Assembly: GCA_934202965.1 (NCBI GenBank) | Contig: CAKPYN010000003.1 | Span: forward strand, 1-64,000 | Reading direction: 5' to 3' | DNA: 64,000 nt | DNA from: an uncultured Megasphaera sp. | GTDB lineage: Bacteria; Bacillota; Negativicutes; Veillonellales; Megasphaeraceae | Shown here: piece after piece, positions 17,382 through 26,452 of the stretch | Numbering within the stretch: the stretch's first letter is position 1 | How the letters are laid out: each line of letters starts with the position of its first letter | Notes under the pieces: generated by a model | What the model was told of the DNA's origin: nothing | Database searches by the model: none | What the model saw: only the letters and a program-made list of their open reading frames with translations | Made by a program: the position numbers and the translations under genes

Positions 17382-17744
17382 CTACATAATGACTTGAGCA
17401 ATTGCGTAGTCGCCATCGTGGCTAATCGATACAGACGGCGTCTGCACGGCATTTTCGTTTACCGCTTTCTGATAATATCCGTGCAATCGAAAAAACGGTG
17501 CTCCCAATTCGGTATGATCAATTTCAACATCTGTCCATTTTCCCTGTCTAAATCCAGTGCCTAGTGCTTTAAACAACGCCTCCTTAGCAGCAAATATTCC
17601 TGCAAAGGAGGCATACTGATGATATTGTCTCTGTTGGCAGTACACAATTTCGCGGTCTGTAAAAAAACGATGCAGTGACCGCTCATGATGCTGAACCAGT
17701 TCCGCCATACGGCTAATCTGCACAATATCAATTCCGCAAACCAT
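17382..17744 (-). CDS. acpS: Holo-[acyl-carrier-protein] synthase
   Basis: Start set at MVCGIDIVQISRM behind a GGAGG site. At 120 aa it has the normal AcpS length. The magnesium-binding GIDIVQISR, the central FAGIFAAKEALFKALGTGF (catalytic KEA) and VSISHDGDYAIAQVI near the end are all present. It transfers 4'-phosphopantetheine from CoA to a serine of apo-ACP in fatty-acid synthesis. Its ribosome site directly follows the terminator hairpin of the upstream small gene, so it may depend on read-through or an overlooked promoter. Confidence 0.95.
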   Translation of the reverse strand: MVCGIDIVQISRMAELVQHHERSLHRFFTDREIVYCQQRQYHQYASFAGIFAAKEALFKALGTGFRQGKWTDVEIDHTELGAPFFRLHGYYQKAVNENAVQTPSVSISHDGDYAIAQVIM

Positions 17745-17760
17745 CCTGTTCCTCCAATAC

Positions 17761-17792
17761 AAAAACCGCAATCCCTATCAGAGGGATTGCGG
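17761..17792 (-). terminator. Terminator before acpS
   Basis: A perfect 11-bp stem (17766-17776 with 17782-17792) with a 5-base loop is followed on the minus strand by TTTTT. It ends the 99-aa gene and lies immediately before the acpS ribosome site. Confidence 0.85.
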
Positions 17793-17801
17793 CATACACA
17801 C

Positions 17802-18101
17802 TTACCACTTCTGCATTCGGATACAAATAGCTAATCCTTCCAGCAAGGCCCGAAACGTCATAAATGACACGGTCATATCAGAATAGACAGAATGAGTCAC
17901 TTTATAACAGAGTGTCACCTGTTTGTGCTGATAATCATATATCAACCCATGTAAATTCGATTCAAACGTATACTTAGGCGCCGGCACTTTAAATTGAGGC
18001 GGCTTTTCTACTTCAAGTCCATGAATCAAACGGTTGATTAATACAGTTTTAGGCACTTCCGATTGAAGCATTTCATCGACAAAGCTATCCAATACAGACA
18101 T
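17802..18101 (-). CDS. Uncharacterised 99-aa protein
   Basis: No family is recognised. The frame has core-like codon use, starts 17 nt after lysC and ends right before a strong terminator, which supports it as a real gene. The product has an N-terminal amphipathic helix (LDSFVDEMLQSEVPKTVLINRLIHGLE), a Pro-rich joint (EKPPQFKVPAPKY) and a beta-rich part (LIYDYQHKQVTLCYKVTHSVYSDMTVSF), and lacks signal peptide or membrane segments. Its conservation beside lysC in relatives would show whether it acts with that gene. Confidence 0.7.
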   Translation of the reverse strand: MSVLDSFVDEMLQSEVPKTVLINRLIHGLEVEKPPQFKVPAPKYTFESNLHGLIYDYQHKQVTLCYKVTHSVYSDMTVSFMTFRALLEGLAICIRMQKW

Positions 18102-18118
18102 GAATTCACCTCTATCAA

Positions 18119-19336
18119 TTAGTCAAAGAAATGTGCATGAATTGCCTTAACAGCTGTATCTACGCTTTCTTCGCCAATCAAGCAGGTAATACTGATTTCA
18201 GAGGTTGAAATAATTTCAATATTGATGCCATTATCGCCAAGGACGCCAAACATTCCTGCTGCAATCCCCGGATGTCCTGCCATGCCAGCACCAACAACCG
18301 ATACTTTAGCCATTTTATCATCAATTAAAATATCTTCAACCAGAAATTCTTTACGAATGCCAGCTAATACTTCTTTGGCTTCTGCCAGTTCCGTACGGGC
18401 GACAGTAAAGGTGATGTCCGTTACGCCTTCTTTGGCAACGCGGACACTTTGTACAATCATATCAACATCGACATGTTTTTCTGCTAATTCTGCGAAAATT
18501 TTATACGCATATCCCGGTTGATTCGGAATCCCTAATACGGTAATTTTTGCTACGTTTTTATCCGAAGCTACGCCACGGATGAGATACTGTTTGAGTTCCA
18601 TAGAACAATCCTCCTTGATAATCGTGCCTTCTTCTTCTGAAAATGTAGAACGTACATGAATAGGAACACTGAAGCGGCTGCCCATTTCTACAGCGCGCGG
18701 CTGCATAACGCCGGCACCAAGCTTGGCCATTTCCAGCATTTCACCATACGTAATTTCTTTCATCTTCTTGGCATTCGGCACAATACGAGGATCCGATGTA
18801 TATACGCCGTCCACATCCGTATAGATTTCACAAACATCAGCATGGATAGCTCCGGCAATGGCAACAGCTGTCGTATCTGAACCACCGCGGCCCAGTGTTG
18901 TAATATCGCCATGCCCCGTAATTCCCTGGAACCCGGCAACAACAACAACATTACCATCATCTAATGCTTCCATAATTCTATCTGGTTCTAATTCCAAAAT
19001 ACGGCCTTTATTAAAGGCATCACTGGTTTTAATGCCTGCCTGCGCACCCGTAAAGGAAATCGCTTTTTGCCCGGCTTCCTGGAAAGCCATCGCCATTAAG
19101 GCAATGGATACTTGTTCGCCTGTTGTCAAAAGCATGTCCATTTCCCGGCCATACGTCTTGGAGGTAATTTGTTTTGCTAATGCTACTAAATCGTCTGTCG
19201 TATCTCCCATAGCGGATACAACAATAACAATTTTATCCCCCGGCTGTTTGCCTTTTAAGACACGTTGTACAATAGCACGCATTTTGTCCGGCGTTGCAAC
19301 AGAACTACCGCCAAACTTTTTCACGATTAATGCCAA
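18119..19336 (-). CDS. lysC: Aspartate kinase
   Basis: The 405-aa monofunctional enzyme phosphorylates L-aspartate, the first step to lysine, threonine, methionine and diaminopimelate. KFGGSSVATPDKM at residues 6-18 and the TLGRGGSDTTAVAIA segment mark the kinase domain; TDVDGVYTSDPRIV is the nucleotide-linked loop. Two ACT domains follow from about residue 265 (VTVLGIPNQPGYAYKIF; VSVVGAGMAGHPGIAAGMF), as in feedback-controlled Firmicutes enzymes. No lysine riboswitch or T-box is seen in the upstream 265 bp. The 99-aa gene follows. Confidence 0.96.
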   Translation of the reverse strand: MALIVKKFGGSSVATPDKMRAIVQRVLKGKQPGDKIVIVVSAMGDTTDDLVALAKQITSKTYGREMDMLLTTGEQVSIALMAMAFQEAGQKAISFTGAQAGIKTSDAFNKGRILELEPDRIMEALDDGNVVVVAGFQGITGHGDITTLGRGGSDTTAVAIAGAIHADVCEIYTDVDGVYTSDPRIVPNAKKMKEITYGEMLEMAKLGAGVMQPRAVEMGSRFSVPIHVRSTFSEEEGTIIKEDCSMELKQYLIRGVASDKNVAKITVLGIPNQPGYAYKIFAELAEKHVDVDMIVQSVRVAKEGVTDITFTVARTELAEAKEVLAGIRKEFLVEDILIDDKMAKVSVVGAGMAGHPGIAAGMFGVLGDNGINIEIISTSEISITCLIGEESVDTAVKAIHAHFFD

Positions 19337-19529
19337 CTTGAATCCCTCGCTTTTAGTTTATTATCACATTCCCATGGTCCATCTAACCATATATTGAATA
19401 ATATCATGGTCCCATAAAAAAGTAAAGAAAAATGTCAATAAAAAGCGCACTCCCACGCTATCATTACGGCTGATTTCCTGTTATTTTCAGCCAACATGAA
19501 GAAAATTTTTGTCTTTTTATAAAAAACAG

Positions 19530-19558
19530 TTGCCTATTTGATGACAGCACCCTATAAT
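19530..19558 (+). promoter_or_regulatory. Promoter of the purine permease
   Basis: TTGCCT (19530-19535), a 17-bp spacer and TATAAT (19553-19558) precede the permease by 45 nt, with a GGAGAGG ribosome site before the ATG. The region 19337-19529 holds the lysC upstream region and a 6-bp hairpin (near 19467-19495). No purine riboswitch core is visible. Confidence 0.75.
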
Positions 19559-19602
19559 TTTAGTATTCTTTAAATTATTTTTTTAGTAAAGGAGAGGTAA
19601 TC

Positions 19603-20997
19603 ATGGAACAAAATTCCGGAATTTTGGAACGCCTATTCCATTTGTCAGCTAACGGCTCATCCGTAAAGGTCGAACTGTTGGCAGGCATTACGACGTTCAT
19701 GACAATGGCCTATATTTTGGCTGTCAATCCTACAATTTTAAGTGCCGCCGGTATGGACAAAGGCGCCGTACTGACAGCTACTGCACTAGCCTCTTGTCTG
19801 GGCTGCTTATGCATGGCGTTTTTTGCCAACTATCCCTTTGCACTGGCACCTGGCATGGGATTGAATGCTTTTTTTGCCTATACCGTTGTCCTGCAAATGG
19901 GTTATACGTGGCAAATGGCATTAAGTGCTGTTTTTATGGAAGGCATTATTTTTATTATTTTATCTCTGACAAATGTACGCGAAGCCTTATTCAATGCCAT
20001 TCCTATGACATTAAAAAAAGCAGTGTCTGCCGGTATTGGTCTATTTATTGCCCTCATCGGATTATTGAATGCACAAATTATTGTGGCAAATCCGGCTACC
20101 AAAATTTCCTTATTTTCTTTCAAGCAATCCGTTGCCTCCGGCACGTTCAGTACTGTCGGCATCACCGTGTTGCTGGCTATGCTGGGCATTTTATTTACAG
20201 CTGTCCTCATGGTCAAAAAAGTACGCGGCAACATTCTTTGGGGCATCTTATTCACCTGGATTTTAGCGATCTTTTGCGAAGCTGTCGGCTGGTACACACC
20301 AGACCCACAGGCACATATGTACAGCGTCATTCCCGATTTATCGGCCGGTGCCGCATCGTTTGTCCCTGCCAGCCTGTTTCCGATTATGGGCCAGCTCGAT
20401 TTTTCCAACATGATAAGCTTCAATTTTCTTGTCGTTATGTTTGCTTTCTTATTTGTTGATATTTTCGACACACTCGGCACATTAATCGGCGTATCTTCCA
20501 AAGCCAATATGCTGGATGAAAACGGTAAACTGCCTCGCATCAAAGGTGCCCTCATGGCAGATTCCGTTGCTACGACAGCCGGTGCCCTTTTAGGAACCAG
20601 TACAACAACGACTTTCGTCGAAAGTGCTACCGGCGTCAGCGAAGGCGGACGCACTGGGCTAACCGCTGTCTGTGTTGCTATATTATTTGCTCTATCCTTA
20701 TTTTTCTCGCCGTTCTTTATGGCCATTCCAGCATTTGCCACCGCGCCGGCCCTGGTTATCGTCGGCTTTTTGATGCTGACATCGGTTACCGGCATCAATT
20801 TTAATGATTTTAGTGAATCCATCCCAGCTTATATTACCATTATTTCCATGCCCTTTTGTTACAGTATTTCCGAAGGCATTTCATTTGGCGTTATTTCGTA
20901 CGTTGTCATCAACGTGTTAACAGGCAAACGAAATAAAATTTCTCTGCTCATGTACTTCTTGGCAGTCATCTTTATTTTAAAATATATATTCCTTTAA
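19603..20997 (+). CDS. NCS2 (AzgA-type) adenine/guanine/hypoxanthine permease
   Basis: The 464-aa polytopic membrane protein has about 13 hydrophobic segments. The AzgA/PbuG/PbuO subgroup is indicated by the N-terminal VELLAGITTFMTMAYILAVNP, the APGMGLNAFFAYTVV helix, the FLFVDIFDTLGTLIGVSSKA motif and TSTTTTFVESATGVSEGGRTG. Family members are proton-linked importers of purine bases. It is monocistronic, transcribed away from lysC, with its own promoter and terminator. Which purine it prefers cannot be read from sequence. Confidence 0.92.
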   Translation: MEQNSGILERLFHLSANGSSVKVELLAGITTFMTMAYILAVNPTILSAAGMDKGAVLTATALASCLGCLCMAFFANYPFALAPGMGLNAFFAYTVVLQMGYTWQMALSAVFMEGIIFIILSLTNVREALFNAIPMTLKKAVSAGIGLFIALIGLLNAQIIVANPATKISLFSFKQSVASGTFSTVGITVLLAMLGILFTAVLMVKKVRGNILWGILFTWILAIFCEAVGWYTPDPQAHMYSVIPDLSAGAASFVPASLFPIMGQLDFSNMISFNFLVVMFAFLFVDIFDTLGTLIGVSSKANMLDENGKLPRIKGALMADSVATTAGALLGTSTTTTFVESATGVSEGGRTGLTAVCVAILFALSLFFSPFFMAIPAFATAPALVIVGFLMLTSVTGINFNDFSESIPAYITIISMPFCYSISEGISFGVISYVVINVLTGKRNKISLLMYFLAVIFILKYIFL

Positions 20998-21022
20998 TAC
21001 TTGGTAAAGTTTATGCAATAAT

Positions 21023-21074
21023 AAAAGGACTGCAGCAAAATGAGAATCTTATCCATTTTGTTGCGGTCCTTTTG
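21023..21074 (+). terminator. Terminator after the purine permease
   Basis: A long imperfect inverted repeat pairs 21023-21042 with 21055-21074, with an A run on the left and a T run on the right. The remaining 21075-21216 is AT-rich with nothing recognisable. Confidence 0.8.
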
Positions 21075-21216
21075 TCATACAGTTTTACGTATATAGTTTG
21101 CGGCGTGACAGTTCATTTTCTTTAAACAAAAAACTAAATCCGTCTAAAGAAATAATATAGTCGCATAATAGACAAATGCATTATATTACGTTCTCTTTTC
21201 AATTCTTTGCATATAT

Positions 21217-23073
21217 TTAAGATTGCGGTGCCCATGTGCGGCTTCGCTGTGCCTGTTCTTCTTTTTCATTGAGGTCTTGCGCAGCGAGTGCCTCTTGATA
21301 TGCAGCTTGCGCAGCCGCTTCTGCTTGCTCTAATTGTTGTTGTGTTTCAAGATTAACGGGTTCTTTATTTTCTTTATTTTTTACTGCTTCATCATTCTTT
21401 TTCTTTTCTTCTTCTACTGCTTTCTGCGCATCTTTAAGTTTATCTTCCAACTGCTTTAATTCGCGGCTTTTGATATGATGCCGCACTTCTGCTTCCAATG
21501 GTATATCTGCTTTATCATGAACATCAATATATACTTCAAACAATCGATTCCATGGCAATGTCACATTTACCGTCTTCGGATCTACATCCAAATATGTAGA
21601 AGCATATCGCTGAACTTGTTCTTTCGTCCGGCTCTGCATTTCACTCATCACTGTCGGATAGTACCGTTTGACCGTCCCAGCCTCTACTTTTTGCTGCATC
21701 CGGTAAATATAATCACGAATATTAGCCTGATATGCCCAATTATCCAAATACTGCGTTGTCAACATATTGCGATGGGCATTGTCCGTCATATAATGTGCCA
21801 AAACGCCCTGCGAAATGCCATAGCCAACGGAATTGCTGGCCGTATTCCAGCCATTATACGCTGCCAGACGATACATCATATGATCTTGATACAATCCATA
21901 GACCAACGTATTATCAGACCCATTGGAAAATGCCATATCGACCAGACTGACAGGAATACCGGCTTCAACAGCTTTTTCAATTTGCTGTAAGAAATCTTTC
22001 GTAGACTGCAGCATAATTGGGAAGTTTTCAAAATTTCCTGATTCGCTGGTCGACGTTGTCAATGGCGTATTGACAGCCAATACTAAATCCGGTCGTTCCG
22101 AATCCGTTATCGTACCGCCAATCGCTTCGACATGAGCGGCTATGGTTTTGCCAATCGCCTGTCCGTCATAACTGGGAACTGTTTTTTCACCACCGCCCAG
22201 CGGGTAAATCACGGTAACTTTGGGGTGATAATTATTAAAATCATTATTTGCTCTCGTAATCAGTAAAAGTCCCAGTTGGTCGGCACCGGGAAAGGACCCA
22301 AAGGCTGTTTTGGGAATATTGGCCCCTGCCATTTCCAGATATTTAGATTCTAGTGAAGACTGGGTGTTAACGGAATTATCGTCATGCCCCAGACTATAAT
22401 ACGTAAAAATACCTTTTTGCGCATCCTGAATGAGCTGGCAGTTTATCATCATATTTTTATGACGACGATTATACCAATCCTGCAAGTATTCCATCGGAAT
22501 ACGACGCATAATGGCAAACCAATCGCTGCGTTCTTGCGGACTCAAATTTTCCGAATCCATTTTAGCCTGCAACGATGCCAGTTGATACATGTCCGAGCCA
22601 AACTGCAAATAATAATCCGGTTCTACCCCTTTGCCGCCAGCCCAAGGGCTGCGCATTACCGTGCTAAATACATAAATCGGGATATTTTTATATTTACTAT
22701 GCAGTGCTTCCACTTTAGTCAGACGTGCTTTCATCGTATCCAACGTTAAATTGTGTTTCCGAGAGTCAACAAGACCTCCATATACTAATGAATCGACAGA
22801 CAAAACCATGGCATCGGCTTTTCCGGCATGTTCATCTACCCATTCCATCAGTTTATCCGGCTGGCCGTGTAAATTCGAACCGGATAAATATTTTTCTGGT
22901 GGTGTAAGAACCGTATATCCTGCATCTTCTGCCGTTCGTACGGTATAAGCAAAATCAACAGGCCGATTGTCCTGCGGTACATATAAAATCGTTCGTGCCA
23001 GTACAGATGGTCCCATACTAACCAATACAGTTACTACAGCAGCCCCTAGAGCTTTCTGTAATCTATTCAACAT
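21217..23073 (-). CDS. DUF4127 family secreted protein with coiled-coil tail
   Basis: Start set at the ATG encoding MLNRLQKALG, which has AGGAG 5 nt upstream. Residues 1-27 form a signal peptide with a likely cut after VLA. The rest up to about 530 matches DUF4127: ILYVPQDNRPVDFAYT at the start, SVDSLVYGGLVDSRKH, STVMRSPWAGGKG, LVDMAFSNGSDNTLVYGL and NWAYQANIRDY. The DNRP and GGLVDSR motifs suggest a ligand or metal pocket, but no activity is known. The last 80 residues are a Lys/Glu/Gln/Ala coiled coil. It would be extracytoplasmic, and is monocistronic. Confidence 0.85.
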   Translation of the reverse strand: MLNRLQKALGAAVVTVLVSMGPSVLARTILYVPQDNRPVDFAYTVRTAEDAGYTVLTPPEKYLSGSNLHGQPDKLMEWVDEHAGKADAMVLSVDSLVYGGLVDSRKHNLTLDTMKARLTKVEALHSKYKNIPIYVFSTVMRSPWAGGKGVEPDYYLQFGSDMYQLASLQAKMDSENLSPQERSDWFAIMRRIPMEYLQDWYNRRHKNMMINCQLIQDAQKGIFTYYSLGHDDNSVNTQSSLESKYLEMAGANIPKTAFGSFPGADQLGLLLITRANNDFNNYHPKVTVIYPLGGGEKTVPSYDGQAIGKTIAAHVEAIGGTITDSERPDLVLAVNTPLTTSTSESGNFENFPIMLQSTKDFLQQIEKAVEAGIPVSLVDMAFSNGSDNTLVYGLYQDHMMYRLAAYNGWNTASNSVGYGISQGVLAHYMTDNAHRNMLTTQYLDNWAYQANIRDYIYRMQQKVEAGTVKRYYPTVMSEMQSRTKEQVQRYASTYLDVDPKTVNVTLPWNRLFEVYIDVHDKADIPLEAEVRHHIKSRELKQLEDKLKDAQKAVEEEKKKNDEAVKNKENKEPVNLETQQQLEQAEAAAQAAYQEALAAQDLNEKEEQAQRSRTWAPQS

Positions 23074-23128
23074 TACCACTCCTACTCTTCATAATACATT
23101 CCTGATTATAACAAACTTTCCCCAAAAA

Positions 23129-23800
23129 TCAAAACAACCCATTTCTAGTTGCACGTTTAACTCTGGGCAGATTCCAATGAAAATACACCGCAACCAACCG
23201 AAGCAATACGGTAAAGGAAAATCCCATGACAGCAGCCATTGTCACAGATACACCTTGCTGTACGTATAACCACCAAATAGCCAAAGAACCAGCTAACGAA
23301 GCTGTCGCATAAATTTCTTGTCTCAATACACCGGGAATACGCCCTGCCAACACATCCCGAATAACGCCACCGCCAACTGCCGTCAACACGCCTAAGGTAA
23401 CGCATAAAATCCAATACGCTGGATAATAAAAACAGCCCAACAGCGTTCCCGTTACGGTAAATGAACCTAGTCCAACAGCATCACAGCAAAGATACACGAC
23501 AAGCCCGCCGTGCATAAACCGTTTTCGTGATGATACACGAATATACCTCACACTGATAATACTAAGCAGCATCGCTGCCAAAACAATCCACAAATATACA
23601 CTCGTCTTAAATGCCGCTGGAGGAACGTTTCCTAACAGTATATCACGAACAATCCCGCCGCCTACAGCTGTTGCCGCCGCCAAAACAAAAATACCAAATA
23701 AATCCATGCGCCGTGAAACCGCTACCAGTGCTCCTGATAATGCAAAAGCTGCCGTCCCCAACACATCAAAAATCTGCCACCATAATGATTGCATGTTCAT
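23129..23800 (-). CDS. TRIC/UPF0126-type membrane channel
   Basis: Start set at MNMQSLWWQ behind AAGGTGG. The 223-aa protein has seven hydrophobic segments in two similar halves, each with a glycine-rich signature: FVLAAATAVGGGIVRDILLG and GVLTAVGGGVIRDVLAGRIP. This is the UPF0126 (YicG/YadS) pattern. Structural work on prokaryotic members places them with trimeric intracellular cation (TRIC) channels, so potassium or other monovalent-cation flux is likely. It stands alone between DUF4127 and the divergent tadA. Confidence 0.9.
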   Translation of the reverse strand: MNMQSLWWQIFDVLGTAAFALSGALVAVSRRMDLFGIFVLAAATAVGGGIVRDILLGNVPPAAFKTSVYLWIVLAAMLLSIISVRYIRVSSRKRFMHGGLVVYLCCDAVGLGSFTVTGTLLGCFYYPAYWILCVTLGVLTAVGGGVIRDVLAGRIPGVLRQEIYATASLAGSLAIWWLYVQQGVSVTMAAVMGFSFTVLLRLVAVYFHWNLPRVKRATRNGLF

Positions 23801-23895
23801 TCTGCCACCTTTCCCATTGCAGTTGCTTACCATTGTATCATATAATGGTACGATAGAATATGTAAAATCAAGAATATGCAGAAAGGATCTCCATC

Positions 23896-24357
23896 ATGAC
23901 CAAAGATGAATTTTATATGGGCAAGGCGTTAGAAGAAGCTCGCATGGCCGCCGCAGTAGGTGAAATCCCAATTGGTGCCGTCATTATCTATCAAAAAAAA
24001 GCCATTGCCCGAGCGTATAACTTACGAGAAAGTCTGCCTTGCGCGACAGCTCATGCAGAATTATTGGCTATCGAAAAAGCCTGCCGAGTTCTCAATCGCT
24101 GGCGTCTTACAGGCTGCACGCTGTATGTAACCGTTGAACCCTGTCCGATGTGCGCCGGTGCCATTGTAAATAGCCGCTTAGACCGTGTTGTTTACGGATG
24201 CGCTGATCCCAAAGCCGGTGCCGTCCATTCGCTGTTTCATATTGTCGATAATCCCAATTTAAATCACCGTGTTGCTGTTTCATCCGGCGTACGCCAAGAT
24301 GAATGTGCGCAGCTAATGAAAGATTTTTTTCGCCAGCGCCGCGCACAAAAACATTAG
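23896..24357 (+). CDS. tadA: tRNA-specific adenosine deaminase TadA
   Basis: The 153-aa cytidine-deaminase-fold enzyme converts A34 to inosine in the anticodon of tRNA-Arg(ACG). Zinc site: HAE at about residues 53-55 with the catalytic Glu, and PCPMCAGAI at 83-91 with both Cys ligands. GEIPIGAVI and the basic C-terminus are typical. The residues before HAE read PCATA rather than the commoner DPTA, a small variation. It is divergent from the TRIC gene; the 95-bp gap holds an ATTG/CAAT-type inverted repeat. Confidence 0.95.
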   Translation: MTKDEFYMGKALEEARMAAAVGEIPIGAVIIYQKKAIARAYNLRESLPCATAHAELLAIEKACRVLNRWRLTGCTLYVTVEPCPMCAGAIVNSRLDRVVYGCADPKAGAVHSLFHIVDNPNLNHRVAVSSGVRQDECAQLMKDFFRQRRAQKH

Positions 24358-24396
24358 CTTTAATGTTACAGTTTTTTAACATATCTATCCCATCCG

Positions 24397-24425
24397 TTGA
24401 AGCATACTACCAATCATGATATACT
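24397..24425 (+). promoter_or_regulatory. Promoter of the SIMPL gene
   Basis: TTGAAG (24397-24402), a 17-bp spacer and TATACT (24420-24425) lie 41 nt before the chosen start codon. Confidence 0.6.
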
Positions 24426-24466
24426 ACGTATAATCTCATACATTGTAATAAGCAGGAGGTATGTAT

Positions 24467-25186
24467 ATGAAACAATCATTCGGTAAAACGCTTGTAGTCG
24501 CAGCACTATTGTTGGGAACAACAGTCTTTGCCGCATCGCCTTCACTGGCTGCTGAACCAGAACGCGCTGTCATCAATGTAACAGGCTATGCGCAGCAAGA
24601 AGTCGCTCCCGATACGGCGTACGTAACGGTCGGCATGGAAAGTACGGATGCAGACGCGCAAAAAGCCCGTACGAAAAACAATATCGTCATGAACGAAGTG
24701 ACGAACGCCATGAAAACGATGGGGATTCCGGCAGAAAATCTAAAAACAATCGGATTTTATGTATCCCCGAACTATGATAAAAACAATAAAATCACATCAT
24801 ATACGGTTACGAATAATTTACAAATTAAAATCACCGATTTAGATATGATGTCCCGCGTTATCAATAAAGCCGGTTCACTGGGTGCCAACCATATTCAAAA
24901 TGTCTGCTTTACCAATGAAAAGACGGATCAAATCAAAGCGAATCTCGTGAAACAGGCCGTTATCAATGGCCGGCGCACAGCCGAAGCTGCTGCCCAAGCG
25001 GCAGGCAGTCAAATTACAGGCGTCAAGGAAATTAATATTTCCAGCAATTCCGCTTCGTATGCGAACAAGTATATGTTAAGTGCTTCGCGCATGCTTAAAG
25101 CCGGTGCTGCCGCTGACACTACACCGGTCGAATCTGGAACCAATACATTAAGTCAGACCGTCTCTATGACGTTTTATATCCAATAA
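24467..25186 (+). CDS. SIMPL domain (DUF541) secreted protein
   Basis: Of two close ATGs I choose the second (24467), because AGGAGG at 24454-24459 is 7 nt from it but only 1 nt from the first. The 239-aa product has a signal peptide (KTLVVAALLLGTTVFAASP) with a cut near SLAAE. Residues 30-239 show SIMPL features: INVTGYAQQEVAPDTAYVTV, ALKTMG-type repeat around NAMKTMGIPAENLKT, and NNLQIKITDLDMMSRVINKA. Members form oligomers in the periplasm or on the surface; roles are poorly defined (oxidative stress, BP26 antigen). It is monocistronic. Confidence 0.88.
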   Translation: MKQSFGKTLVVAALLLGTTVFAASPSLAAEPERAVINVTGYAQQEVAPDTAYVTVGMESTDADAQKARTKNNIVMNEVTNAMKTMGIPAENLKTIGFYVSPNYDKNNKITSYTVTNNLQIKITDLDMMSRVINKAGSLGANHIQNVCFTNEKTDQIKANLVKQAVINGRRTAEAAAQAAGSQITGVKEINISSNSASYANKYMLSASRMLKAGAAADTTPVESGTNTLSQTVSMTFYIQ

Positions 25187-25196
25187 CTAGCCATAC

Positions 25197-25294
25197 AAAA
25201 AAACTACCATCGAAGAATGCCATTGCTATCCCCGCATTAGATTTTCAAATCTAACAGTCAGAGATTCATCTGCTTCTTCGAGGCAGTTTTTTTT
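25197..25294. terminator. Composite bidirectional terminator between convergent genes
   Basis: The outer arms 25197-25217 and 25274-25294 pair with two small bulges and carry A and T runs on both sides. An inner perfect 8-bp hairpin lies at 25238-25255. It separates the SIMPL gene (+) from the second MBL gene (-). Confidence 0.7.
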
Positions 25295-25296
25295 AT

Positions 25297-26244
25297 TTAG
25301 TACGCTGTATGAATATCGTACTTTTTACCATCACTGCGTATTGTAATCGTACCATGCTGTGCGGTCTGATAAATCGTTGTTCCCTGTCTTTTCAGTGTTG
25401 CCAAAGCATACTGCTTTGATTCCGGAACCGGCCGATACGGACTGCAAGAAATAACAGCGCATTCAGGATAAACGGCCTGTACAAACTCAGGCAGTGTTGA
25501 CGTTTTGCTTCCATGATGCCCTACTTTCAACACATTTGCCGACAAGTCGTCAGATGACGTTTTTAATAGCTGTCGTTCCGCATCCTTTTGCGCATCTCCC
25601 GTAAATAACATCGAAAAATCGCCATATGTCACGCGGCAAATAATCGAATTATTGTTAAAAATGCCATTCAGCGACGCCTTGGGAAGCGTTTTTACTGTAA
25701 ACATCGTTTCTGGTGATAAGACGTGAATCTGCACATCGTTTCCCAGTGAAATCCTGTCGCCTTTTCTCAGTATACGCCGAGGAATATGTTTTACAGCTAT
25801 CTGTTGTCTGTAATTTGTATAAAAATCTTTTTTACTGATTTGGCCGTTATCATAGACCTGCTTAATCGGTATGTTCTGGCACAATGCCTTAAACCCACCC
25901 ATATGATCCGTATGGGGATGACTCAAGAGTACCGCGTCCAATGCCGTAACATGTCGTTCTTGCAGTGCTTTGAGCAGTCGCTCCTGCGTTTCTTCCAAGC
26001 CCGTATCAATCAGCATCACATGGTCTTGGTACTGCAGCAGTATGGCATCTGCTTTTTCTACATTCAGCATCGTAATCCGCAGCATCTTACTAGATTCATT
26101 CACCGTTCCCATAACGGCTCTCGGATGCATTTTGGCGGTTGCATTGATCACTCCTGCTGCAATCACTGCCAAAATGATGCATAAACTTAGAATACAACGG
26201 CATATTTTTATATATATTCTGCCGTTTTTGATAGTTTGTTCCAT
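25297..26244 (-). CDS. ComEC/Rec2-like MBL-fold protein, second paralogue
   Basis: Start set at MEQTIKNGRIYIK behind GGGAGG. The 315-aa protein has one N-terminal membrane segment (CILSLCIILAVIAAGVI) without a lipobox, then the same ComEC-like MBL domain as the gene at 14762-15709: LSHPHTDHMGG, IPIKQVYDNGQ, LFTGDAQKDAE and VGHHGSKTS. Most catalytic-domain blocks are shared with the paralogue, pointing to a duplication. It is not followed by DUF3006. It is presumably anchored with the domain outside the cytoplasmic membrane; the substrate is unknown. Confidence 0.85.
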   Translation of the reverse strand: MEQTIKNGRIYIKICRCILSLCIILAVIAAGVINATAKMHPRAVMGTVNESSKMLRITMLNVEKADAILLQYQDHVMLIDTGLEETQERLLKALQERHVTALDAVLLSHPHTDHMGGFKALCQNIPIKQVYDNGQISKKDFYTNYRQQIAVKHIPRRILRKGDRISLGNDVQIHVLSPETMFTVKTLPKASLNGIFNNNSIICRVTYGDFSMLFTGDAQKDAERQLLKTSSDDLSANVLKVGHHGSKTSTLPEFVQAVYPECAVISCSPYRPVPESKQYALATLKRQGTTIYQTAQHGTITIRSDGKKYDIHTAY

Positions 26245-26452
26245 ATACCATATCCTCCCATTTTTTAGTTTCATGTCTATTTGTATCGTATCACACCTAT
26301 AAGTATATGTATACATTACTTATAAAGAATGCACAAGCCGTCTTTTCTATTCCAAAAACACGGTATCTTTTTTGCTGTACGAACTAAAGTATGTGCGCTA
26401 TTATAATACTAAAAAGAATTTGTTTCATACCTGTCGAGGGGGCGTATGTTGT

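Noticed and set aside
19397..19602. Purine riboswitch before the permease
   Set aside because: The conserved three-way junction bases of the purine riboswitch are not present; only a plain promoter is seen.
19902..20822. 306-codon minus-strand frame
   Set aside because: Antisense shadow of the purine permease; the composition is that of reverse-read membrane helices.
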